This document shows positions 55,103 through 64,000 of a DNA stretch of 64,000 nt, one piece after another; the first letter of the stretch is position 1; the number at the start of each line of letters is the position of its first letter. The translations under genes and the position numbers were made by a program. Source of the DNA: Ligula intestinalis (Eukaryota; Platyhelminthes; Cestoda; Diphyllobothriidea; Diphyllobothriidae); the NCBI GenBank assembly GCA_036362985.1, contig JAYGXS010000004.1:66517912-66581911 (forward strand), given 5' to 3'. The notes under the pieces are model-generated. The model did no database searches, had not been told where the DNA came from, and saw nothing but the letters and a program-made list of their open reading frames with translations.

Positions 55103-56001
55103 TGACACATGCGAAAGACTAAGACTCTTTTGCTGATTGGAATTGACTTCAGTTGTGCTACTGATTATCATGTAGTCTATTCTAAAGTCATTTCAGTCAG
55201 GAAAGGATGCCGGCTTTTTAACGAGTTACGTTCAGCCTCTTAGCAAAACGCATCCATCTTAAAAACTGACTTCTTTAGTAGTATGCCTTTTATCATTGAT
55301 TTTGACTGCCTTTATAAATTCAAATATATTTTATGGAAAGCATTGACGAAAAAATAATTTCTTGTACATGTTTGATAGCAAATAACGCTTCTTTAATTTT
55401 TATACTTGAAGGAAGGGAAGCTTTCGATTTAAAAAAAAGTTGCCAACTATGAGTTTCTCTAGCACTGTGAGGCGTTTATTCATAAAACATTGCATCTGTC
55501 AGTTTATTAACGCTACTTAAACTGCATACAATATGTTCCACATCTATTGCAATATTTTATGACCACTATGTGACTTCTTCCTCCAACTGTAGGCGAAAGC
55601 GTACTTTTCCTAAACAAGATGTACACAGTGCGCAGTTTCTAAACCGTGAATTCGAGTATAGCTATAAGAAAATTATTCGGCAATTGGGCAACTTTTTTAA
55701 AACTGCTAGCTCCCTTTCTTAAAAAATCAACTTTAAAGAAGGCGTAATTTGCTATCAAACGTGTACAAGAAATAATTTTTTTGTCTATGTTTTCCATAAA
55801 ATATATTTGAATTTATAAAAGCTGTCAAAATCAACGATAAAAAGGCATAGTACTTAAATAGTCAGTTTTTACGATAAAGACGTTTTGCTTGGAGTCTGAA
55901 CGAAGCTCGTTAAAAAGCTGGCATCCTAACCTGACTGAAAGGATTTTGGAATAGACTACATGATAATCAGTATCATAACTGGAGTCAATTCCGATTAGCG
56001 T
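55103..56001. mobile_element. Foldback element FB-A, copy 4 (best preserved)
   Basis: Arms of about 350 bp (55103-55450 and 55690-56001) are inverted copies. Left landmarks: GCGAAAGACTAAGACTC, GATTATCATGTAGTC, TTAACGAGTTACGTTC. Right landmarks: GAACGAAGCTCGTTAAAAAG, GGCATCCTAACCTGACTG, GACTACATGATAATCAG. The loop carries TACACAGTGCGCAG, oriented as in copy 1. About 900 bp, no coding capacity. Neither a target duplication nor a transposase was found. Confidence 0.8.
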
Positions 56002-56551
56002 TATAAACGGCGTCTACTGTACTCCCAATTTCCCAACACTAATGGCCATTTCTCTTAATAAACCTAATTAAATGATGATTTAACTAATCAAAATGTTTTC
56101 GCAGCATTCAATAAACTGGATGAATCAAAAAAGTGTTACTAAATATGCGCTAAATCACCAGGTCAAATTTCATAATGAACGTTGCATGGTCCTTGGCGAA
56201 TACTTTCCTTGATAGAAAATTTGTAGTTATGAGTGGCGGGGACTTTTTGAAACGCTTGAGTTATTTGTATCCACTCATAAATTTGCAACTCGGCAAAAAT
56301 GTTTACCACGACACAGACAGCCTGTAACGTGACGGTACTGGTGATAACAGTTTTCGAACCGACATTATGTAAGTTGGATTTATTCCTCCTCGTGCCTGCG
56401 GTTAAACAGCAACCATTGCTTCACTCTCCATGCCCTATCAATTGAAAATACCCCTACCCATTCACTCCAGGATTGAGTTTTAGCATTTGCTTCGCCGTTA
56501 TTTTACTATACGGCTGAGCTTTCAGAAAAGTTTTTGCTCTTTACATTTTAT
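56002..56551. other. No gene recognised
   Basis: AT-rich; a CTGAGCTTTCAG string at 56514 resembles the 3' part of the hammerhead-like motifs next to the PLE fragment that follows. Confidence 0.3.
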
Positions 56552-56690
56552 TTGAGGTGGCGTTGGCCATGCTAAGCTTGGGGCTTGCAGGAGGTTCTTC
56601 TGCGCGCACAAAATTGGCTTCCTTAACCGGATGGCAGTTGCTTCTGCTGTTGCTAGCAGACGCTGACTCAGTGACTTAGGGTAGCGTAAA
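56552..56690 (-). mobile_element. Penelope-like element, 3' region fragment
   Basis: Nearly the same sequence as 52481-52622: GGCCATGCTAAGCTTGGGGC, TTCTTCTGCGCGCACAAAA and ACCGGATGGCAGTTGCTTCT. Only the 3' non-coding part is present. Confidence 0.75.
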
Positions 56691-58898
56691 AAAGCCGAAA
56701 AAGTGTGCATTTTCTAATTTTTTCAACCGTGGTGCATTAGGGCGCAATTAGGAGACATTGTATGCGTGAATCATTTTGCTAGTGTTTATTCCATAGAATG
56801 AGCATCGTTTTCCAAGTATTTTTGGGTAACTAGTAACTCCTCCTTCTCCATATACTTCCTCGGACTTCTGTATTGAGTAAATACAAGTTACTATTTTCTC
56901 TCATTTTCCCATACTTATTTTCTTGAGAAATTTTTCGAAAATTTGCTTTGAATTCACACTGAAGATATTTTTCCACAATGGAGGTCTCTCGTGTTGCAAA
57001 TTCCAAGAAGTTTGACTGATTTTTACATGCTGATATCCTGTCGACGTCCTTCCTCCTGGTAACATTGCGCATATTTTTCTCCGAAAAAAAGTAATGACAA
57101 GCTTGCTCTTTTACTTTTATAACCGGTTAGATCTTTCCTTTGCTGCATCATTAATCACTACAACAGAAAATACATTAATACGACTTTTTGTTTTTAGTCA
57201 TCAATGCGGTGTATGGGTGTGTCTTCGAAACATTAGCAGAGTGAAAACGAGGTTGAGTAATCTGTATGACACCTACAGTAGGTTACCTTTCTCATGAAAT
57301 CCAAGGATTTTTACAATAAACGTTCTGTTACTCAAAGGCAGCTCAAGCTGCGATCCCCAAAGTCTTTTAACATTAAATAAATGGTTATTTTCTCAAAAGG
57401 GCCTAATTTGATTTGTGAAGGACTAAAAGTTTATATAAAAATACAAGCTTTCTTAGCAAAGTGGTATATTCTGAAAAAATTCAAATTGGAAGTTCTAGTT
57501 AACTGAAAGTTTTACAAGTACAGGAAGCCTGTTTATGCAAAACGATTGAGTGAAACCAACAGTACAAGTAAAATTACGTTGGAAAATAAATTATTTGAAA
57601 CGTTCCGGATACATATTCTTCCAAAAACCTTCAACATAAGATATATCTTCAAAAATTCACCTAAATAATTAGTTTTTGAGCATTCTTTATAATGCAGCTG
57701 TCTATTTGTGTCAGGGTTTCTGAAGCACCCAATCATGCCAGCTCATTGCCGAGAAAAATAAAACGTTTACGACATAAGTCGCGAATGAATACACCTAAGA
57801 TTGATTTAAAGATTTTCTTTAACACATAACGTCTTGCAAAAGAACTTTACTCATATTTTTTGGCTTCGGATTTCTGCGTACTTTTTTTTGAAAATGAAGA
57901 AAAGATCAAAATGGATATTTTGGCCAGTTTAATAATTTCCCCAGAAATTTGGGATACATATTCTGTTGTAAATGAAGAGCTAGCTTTTGTTTAAACACAC
58001 TCAAATTTGTATTATGTTAACTGTCTTCAACTTAATATTGACTGTACATTCGATTTATTTTCTTTCTACGTATTAAGTCCTCATACGCATTCCTTGCTTG
58101 AAACCGTTCAAATATGCAATATACATTTAAGGTGAGGAATAGCAAGTAACAGCCTTATAATTTTATTACTCAATTTTATGGCACAAAACTTGAGAGATTT
58201 GCAAAATAGAATTTTTTAAACTTATTTTGCTCTTTATTTCCCGAAATCTCATAATTGTACTGACCTCAATTTTATGAAACCAAAACAAACTTTTCTGTTC
58301 CATGCACATATGTGCTTAAAAAGCTTCCGCTTTTTACTAATGTTCTTTAATAGCATAACACGGAATCATATGGAGTTTTTTCCGCGGCGTTCAATAGCCT
58401 ATAAAACTCCTTGGATATAAAAATATTTGGATTCCGTCACAACTGCGCCCTCTTTTGCCCCCAGTATACTGCTCTGAGCAAAACTCTATGCTATATAACA
58501 GCATTTTGCACCTCACGTCAACTCAATCAACAAAATAAACAGCCTCAAATGTGAGTTAATTCACCCACTCAAGTTTTGCTCTTCATCAGATATGCCGACT
58601 ACTATACCTTTTGTTTATGTCCGCAATGCGTTAAATGAAATGTTTGGCTTGCATAATTGAGTTTTTTTTCTGTTATGCTTCATAGTACTTATAATGGCCC
58701 CAGAAATTGCAGATCGTGATTCCTGCATTCACATAAACGCTCACCACCTTCACACTAAACCAGCAGAAGGTTAGGGCTTCAGACTTGGCAAATAATGTAA
58801 TGCATGCAGTCAGCCAAGGGGGAATATCATGAGGATACAACGGCACCAATAGTAAATAAGTGCATGTGCACTTGGAAATGTTATGAAGCTCCTTATAG
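56691..58898. other. AT-rich DNA, no gene recognised
   Basis: ORFs of 60-91 codons without motifs on both strands. CTGATGAAGAGCAAAACTTG (minus, about 58.57-58.59 kb) contains a CUGAUGA string but no GAAA partner at the right distance. A minus ORF around 58.68-58.84 kb reads PHDIPPWLTACITLFAKSEA, somewhat protein-like, unassigned. Confidence 0.35.
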
Positions 58899-58993
58899 CC
58901 GTGAGAACAATCACCACCATCCGAAATTCTTGCTCCAACTTTACACACCCGTATTTAAAGCAGTTGACAGATGTCGTTCTCTCCAAGTACAAG
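58899..58993 (+). CDS. Possible 95-nt host-gene exon
   Basis: An acceptor-like TTATAG ends at 58898 and an excellent donor CAAG/GTATGA lies at 58993/58994. Between them the plus strand reads RTITTIRNSCSNFTHPYLKQ, then LTDVVLSKYK, without stops and ending in phase 0. The translation looks like helical-repeat protein but I do not recognise it. The pyrimidine tract before the acceptor is weak. Overlapping ORFs in other frames (58804-59148 plus, 58810-59064 minus) compete. Confidence 0.22.
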
Positions 58994-60190
58994 GTATGAA
59001 AATGAACACATTTATGAGCAGCTGCAAAAAGTGTATTGCCTCGGTTCATCTTAAAGCAAAACAAGTGCAGTTGTTTTCATGCAGTGGGTACGCACTGATT
59101 TCAACGCAGACGCCTCTCTGGTTTGATAGCGATCAGCATTTCAAATAGTCCCTAAACAGGTGTCTATAAGCGTGGCTTAACTTGCGCGTTTTTTAAAAAC
59201 TTGGTAATCGCCCTTCTTTTTCTGTAGATAAAAAGTACACTTTACGAAAATTAACCCAATACTAGGGTCTGAAGAATAAGCGGTCTTTACCTAAGATTCT
59301 GAATTTACCACAAATAAATATTTCTTACAGATGAAAGGGGGCCTGAAGCCACCATCAGCTGGTGGTGCTGACGGTTAAGAACATACAAGGCGATATGATA
59401 AAGTTGGCAAGGGGGTAAGAGAGGGAGGGAGGGATGCAGGCAGGCAGAGCACGCCGCTAATTATCTCCCACAGAAGATTACAACATACTCATTTGCCATC
59501 CACGCAAAAAATGGCCTTGGCAAATGCAAAAACTCTCACAGACTTGTCGTTTTTTACAGATCAACGAGCGTAAATGCAGCTTTGAACCAGTCAAGGTCAT
59601 GCTCTTGGGAGTAGCAGTGTGGTAACGGGTGGTTAAGCGAGTAAGGTTGAACTCTTGCCAGAGCGATCTCCAGGCCCGATTCCTCAAGCAAAGTGGGGTT
59701 ATGGGAGGCCAGAGTTGTAGGAAAAGTTTATTTGTACAAAAGGAGTATAAAAATGGGTAGGAGGAGACTAAATATTGGATGAGCCATGGGCGCACCCTAA
59801 CGGGGCAGAATCCGAATTCCTAACATGGCGGCTATCGAGAGTGGTCTTTATCTTAGTCAGCCTTAAGGGTGATCGGACGGAACGAAGAAGGTGATTGGTC
59901 AGACCAGTCTCTGTCACGCGAATCCAAAGGTTGAGCGTCGGTGTGTGCGTGCGTTGGCCACCGTGGAGAGCATGTGTGGATGCAGGCTGCGGTCACCGGT
60001 CTTGACGACCGGTTGCCATCACGTGACCTTGTCTGTGGCGTGGCGCATAAGAAGGATGTCAGGATACCAAGCCACTACAATGCGTTAGCGAAGCACCCCA
60101 AAATATAGCACTTTTGCCACCGCAGTCGAACGAGGAAATGGTTTCGATGAATGGGACACTGATGCGGCTGCCACATGCCCGACACCAGTC
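58994..60190. other. No gene recognised
   Basis: GC content rises after 59.4 kb. A perfect small palindrome CACCATCAGCTGGTGGTG lies at about 59.35 kb. A 105-codon minus ORF (59478-59795) has no motif. Confidence 0.35.
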
Positions 60191-60530
60191 GTGATAACGA
60201 ACTCGTGTACGCCGGTCAATAAGCACTTTGAGAAGAAGATGACTCGATCGCTGGGACAGTACTTTTATTCGCCTGATGTTTCGAGATCCGTCACGGGTTC
60301 GTTATCAGAGACAAAGTCAGAGTAGTTGAAGGTAGGGTAAGTTATGCACAGGAGTTTGCAGTATTCACAGAATGAACTGTAGTTTCCTTCTTGAGGTTTG
60401 GTGGTCTGTTGAACGGCATGCTGGCTCTGACCTACTGACTTTTCATCAGGCGTGGTGGACTCTGGCGTGATGATTGCTCGACCATCTGAGTCTCCGTCAC
60501 GCAACGTGCCATACAACAACGCAAAAACCT
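60191..60530 (-). mobile_element. Penelope-like element, 3' end with hammerhead-like motif
   Basis: Matches 61100-61400 over the block TTTGCAGTATT, GGCATGC.GGCTCTGACC, CATCA.GCG.GGTGGACTC and GGCGTGA.GATT. Also matches 5450-5550 around the hammerhead-like motif. Non-coding remnant. Confidence 0.6.
60272..60310 (-). ncRNA. Hammerhead-like motif, core mutated
   Basis: Minus strand: CTGATAACGAACCCGTGACG, then GATCTCGAAACATCAGG. CUGAUGA is CUGAUAA (G8 lost), GAAAC intact. Complementary ends CTGAT/ATCAG. Confidence 0.4.
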
Positions 60531-61099
60531 TCCACAGTCAGTCGTGGAGGCAACTTCCCTTCGGATGAACAAACAACGCTTGGATAATTACATGCGTCCA
60601 CTCTCTTCCCTTCAAGTCTGAATTCTAACAACCAGACATATATTGTAAAAAACAATGCTACTCACTGTTTGCCAATACAATGTTAGAAGTGGTAAATTTT
60701 TATAGGTGCTTGTACACGTGATCAATAGGGTTTTCAAAGGCATTGCCTATTATCCTCACCAAATAAACTGAAAAACTGAAACTGTCATTAGGTAGAACAC
60801 CACGCATGATTGAACGCTGCACCAACAAATGCTTATTTAAACTCCTTATACACATTGAACGGAGTAGGTTAAAATTAAAATTCCATATCATCGTCGGATT
60901 CAAATTATAGCTTTTTCATCTCTAAGTGCTTTTTTATAAAGTTCAAGCATAGAAACCTCAAAGGGACTGGCATCGTACGGTTACCTGGCAACGCAATTGG
61001 TTTGTCCTGACAACAAACGGTACTTGACATCCGGATAAAGGAGAAACTGATTATATAAATATTGTCGATACAAGCAAACACGCAAGTCTTAGGAAGTAC
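60531..61099. other. No gene recognised
   Basis: AT-rich; a 67-codon minus ORF without motif. Confidence 0.3.
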
Positions 61100-61910
61100 G
61101 TGAGAAGAAGACTCGATCGCAGGAACAATACATTTATTTGCCTGATGTTTTGGACACCCATCGTGGATTCATCATCAGAGACATCAGTAGAAAATGGAAG
61201 CGGAAGCTGATAAAATATGCACAGGAATTTGCAGTATTTATAGAATATGCAGTCATTACTGCAAACATAAGCGACAATTAACGTCAGTTGTCTTCATGCG
61301 CGTAGATAGTTTGTTGGACGGCATGCGGGCTCTGACCTTTCATCACGCGCGGTGGACTCGGGCGTGAAGATTCCTCGCTCAGCTGGCCCTACATTTTTGG
61401 CGTAAACAGACACCGTTGACTGCCCGTTCCCAGAGCGGCGACTTGCTTTGACCAAATTGAGCCTCAGCACCGAATATGGATTGGACAAATCATTGCACTT
61501 TTTTATGGATTGGGGGCCAGTGAACTACGATTCAAGTAATTCCCGGCTAACCCGTTTGTCACATCTTGCGAAAATTTCAGCTTCATCAAATTTGAATATG
61601 TGGCCGGGTCTCGTCGAATAAACCACAACTTAAGAATTGGCATCATTCCGCCGCACTGCTGCTGCGTGTTCAGCAATTCGCGTCTTGAGAAATCTGCCAG
61701 TTTCTTCGACATAGTTGCTTTGCCCGCAACCGCACCAGGTCCTGCAGACAACTCCAGATGTATCTTTCCGTGGCAGTGGGTCTTTCGGTTTCATGAACTG
61801 ACGCCTTATGGTTGCCTCCGGCCTGTGTGCCTTTCTAACTCTAAGTGTTGTAAAAAGGCGGCTGACAGCCTCCGATAAGTTTTTGACGTAACTACACTTC
61901 AACATGTGCG
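61100..61910 (-). pseudogene. Penelope-like element, second family: GIY-YIG and 3' end
   Basis: The minus ORF 61630-61905 reads SEAVSRLFTTLRVRKAHRPE, ATIRRQFMKPKDPLPRKDTS, then GVVCRTWCGCGQSNYVEETG and RFLKTRIAEHAAAVRRNDAN, a linker followed by a GIY-YIG-type nuclease core in which NYVEETGR carries the conserved Gly-Arg pair. The next minus frame (61503-61751) continues past the core, showing a frameshift. About 350 bp of non-coding 3' DNA lead to the hammerhead-like motif at 61141. Related copies: 17.7 kb (antisense) and 25.4 kb (sense). The RT is not present here. Confidence 0.7.
61141..61180 (-). ncRNA. Hammerhead-like motif, PLE-associated
   Basis: Minus strand: CTGATGA, TGAATCCACGATGGGTGTCC, AAAACATCAGG. 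CUGAUGA intact, GAAAC changed to AAAAC. Complementary ends CCTGATG/CATCAGG allow an alternative plain hairpin. Confidence 0.45.
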
Positions 61911-63290
61911 GTATGGTTCAGTATATTAAGGGTCATAGGCGTTGCCTTTGTAATTGTCTGGTGTGTGATTAAAGCAGTGGCCCAGCTCTTTTTAAAGCTA
62001 ATGCTAACTGACACAGCTATCTAAAATCCACTTTTCTGAACAGGTATTCTCGAGGACGATTGTATATTTTGACAAAACCAAAAAAACATAAAACAGCGGT
62101 CACAAATGTCATCTTTGCTGTGAGCAGTAAAACTGACCAATTTTTTATGTTAAGGTTAATATACCGTGCAAGCAGTTCCGAAAAGCCATTTCCGACGATT
62201 AATTAGCAAAAATTTTTAATCAATCTCATGTTTCAAAGCACGAAGCTCCCACGATGCAAACGTCCTCCAACACTAAGAGTATTTACGTAACTTTGTTGTG
62301 AGTAGATCTGTAAAATAAACTGAGCTAGAGTTATCTCATATAAAGATAAGAATTATTAGAGTATTCCTTTAAAGCAGGCAGTGGTTATTTTTGTCAACGA
62401 TCATTTTAATATAAACGGGAAATTTCCTCGGGTATGAATGAGGCAAGGCCAATTTCCGTCGCTTTGCACAAATTTTTTTGGATTTGAAGATCCCTGCAAA
62501 ACTCACAGCCTGCTGACAGTGATCCGCATTCTCACCTGAACGCTCACCGTGCAATAATTGTAGTCATAGCACGCCAAGATAATCTTTATTTTAAATTGGG
62601 TCAACGTACGAGCTTAATTCTGCAAAAGAAAAAGAGCAGGTCTGATTTTTACTTTGAACTTTGCAAAGCAGCTAAGTTTTGTACAAATCTGGCTTAGTGG
62701 TCAACTCACGAGGTCAAAAGTTCAGGTGACTTAAAACAGGCACAAAGACTTTGGCAGTCAAAGTAAGTTAGACTCATGCTTATAAGAGATTTTTTCAGTA
62801 GCAGAGTTCAAGGAGAAATGTATGTCTGGCAATGAAAGCGGTATGCGTATGGGGAAAACACTTCTAGTGATTTCAAATGTCTAAGTAGACGGCCAACCGG
62901 ACGATTTGGAAGATCAGCGTTTCTATCAAGAACGAGCTATCTACTTTCAGTTAGGATAAAATATTTTCTCCATAAATGTTACCTGCTCTTTGCTGATGCG
63001 CGTTTTACAAGTATATTATGTTTCAGGGGAGTTCTATGATCAAGCATCCTCCAACACAATTCTTTGACGTGCCGAACTTTTAAAAAGGCAGGCTTTTAAG
63101 TTCATTTATTTCCATCGTCTTCAAAAATAACACTTTGTGAAAAAAATGGGGTTAACATTTCTTTGTTCACCTACCCTACACACCCCTACTCCTGTAGTTA
63201 TTTTTGGTTTTATTAGGTTTACTTTCATTAAGTCTTTAGTTTATTTAGTAAACTTTAGTTTCGGTTAAGCAGAGGTCTTAGTTAAGGTAG
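61911..63290. other. AT-rich DNA with TTTAGTTTA tract at its end; no gene recognised
   Basis: No ORF with a motif. From 63200 a TTTTGGTTTTATTAGGTTTA-type tract runs to the LTR-like block and matches the tract at 9.53 kb. Confidence 0.4.
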
Positions 63291-63777
63291 TGTGGGGACG
63301 GCCCAGCACGCGAGTTATCACTCGGACCGTCCTGAGGATATGAGAACAACCGAATTCACAGGCCAGGGGGTGCATGCAGAACGAGCCACGACGTGCGACC
63401 TTCAAGGGTGTACACGCGAGGACGCAAGGGCGGCTGCCGGCCGGGTTCTGGGGTCACGCATGATAAGGGGTCACGAAAGAGTGCATGCACATGCGCGCAC
63501 ACACTGAGATCGCCACATGATGCATGGGCCACTTGCAGAGGGACCAATAGTGAACAAAGGCTGCTAGTCCTTTAAATACGCTGCCACTGACAGGACGCTG
63601 CTGGGGATACCAGACTGTTGCCGAGACGAGAACGATGACAGAACACACGCTGCTGCCGGACACACAGAAGACAGAGCTGATGTACAGCCCGAAGCAGTGA
63701 CAGTAAAGTACTATCTGCTATCCTGTCCTGCCTGCTCTTCGTAACACGCAACTGGGGATATAACCAGTGTCAACACA
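63291..63777 (+). mobile_element. LTR-like block (possible solo LTR)
   Basis: A GC-rich island in AT-rich DNA that starts TGTGGGGACGG and ends GTGTCAACACA, giving TGTG..CACA termini. Inside are CCAAT (63544) and TTTAAATA (63571), about 205 bp before the end, and an AGTAAAG polyadenylation-like string near 63702, in the order expected for an LTR promoter and R/U5. No second LTR, primer-binding site or gag/pol frame is visible within the window, and flanks do not show an obvious 4-6 bp duplication. Could also be an unrelated GC-rich element. Confidence 0.35.
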
Positions 63778-64000
63778 GGCACACCCAAGGCTATAACAGT
63801 TAGACAGCTCCAAAGCTAGATAAATATATTTAAATAACTACTTTTTACTAAAATAAACCAGGTAAATTGAGCTACACTTAACCAAACTAAAACAAGACTA
63901 CACTAAAGCTAAAAATAAGTAAGAGACTAAAAAATAAAACAAAATATCAATTAAAATAATACCACTGGTCTCGTAGGACAGAATTCTGCAGCTGGGAGTA
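63778..64000. other. A-rich flank, inverse of the left flank
   Basis: ACTAAAATAAACC and AACTAAAACAAGACTA-type units are the reverse-complement style of the TTTAGTTT tract at 63.18-63.27 kb. The LTR-like block thus sits between inverted, low-complexity flanks. Confidence 0.4.

Noticed and set aside
58550..58600. Hammerhead (CUGAUGA string on the minus strand)
   Set aside because: No GAAA half with a closable stem II or stem III follows at the needed distance.

Overview
The window looks like a repeat-packed, AT-rich stretch of a metazoan nuclear genome. It has microsatellites, non-LTR retrotransposons with separate ORF1, endonuclease and reverse-transcriptase parts, Penelope-like elements (PLEs) with GIY-YIG endonucleases, hammerhead-type ribozyme motifs, tRNA-derived SINEs, a hAT transposon and long-inverted-repeat (foldback) elements. 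There are no operons, no Shine-Dalgarno-led genes and no long ORF (maximum 184 codons). The mix of PLE, CR1-like and RTE-like lineages would fit a parasitic flatworm, possibly a pseudophyllidean tapeworm. That taxon is inference from element types, not from a marker gene.

Layout. 1-14.5 kb: AT-rich DNA with foldback family FB-A (copies near 1.2, 4.0 and 8.5 kb), half a second foldback family FB-K (3.5 kb) and a PLE 3' remnant with a hammerhead-like motif (5.4-5.9 kb). 14.6-23.8 kb: an antisense LINE-B tail, three antisense PLE remnants, an RTE-like endonuclease relic, a 350-450 bp direct repeat seen twice, and two hammerhead-like motifs. 25.1-26.6 kb: a 122-bp tandem repeat apparently split by a sense PLE remnant. 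26.9-27.5 kb: a whole FB-K element. 28.5-32.3 kb: antisense PLE pieces beside a sense LINE-B copy. 33-34.2 kb: two SINEs in inverted orientation, then FB-A copy 3. 35-39.2 kb: two copies of a 0.5-kb repeat around exon-like ORFs and a 608-bp palindromic element. 39.7-43 kb: a SINE, then a PLE in the tandem (pseudo-LTR) arrangement with a hAT transposon inside it. 43.2-47.5 kb: the largest element, an antisense CR1-like LINE (LINE-A). 47.5-54.1 kb: tRNA-like and SINE copies, a loop-less FB-A, a sense PLE in tandem arrangement and the best-preserved PLE (antisense) with an apparently complete hammerhead core. 55.1-56 kb: FB-A copy 4. 60-61.9 kb: two more antisense PLE 3' ends. 63.3-63.8 kb: an LTR-like block.

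No host gene could be established. Two short segments (36.18-36.34 kb and 58.90-58.99 kb) have protein-like translations next to splice-site-like sequence and are flagged as possible exons only. The strongest biological story is the PLE complement. The same hammerhead-like motif recurs downstream of GIY-YIG coding sequence, and two loci keep the duplicated-end organisation expected of tandemly templated PLEs. Nearly all coding sequence here is broken by stops and frameshifts, so this is mainly a fossil record of nested insertions.
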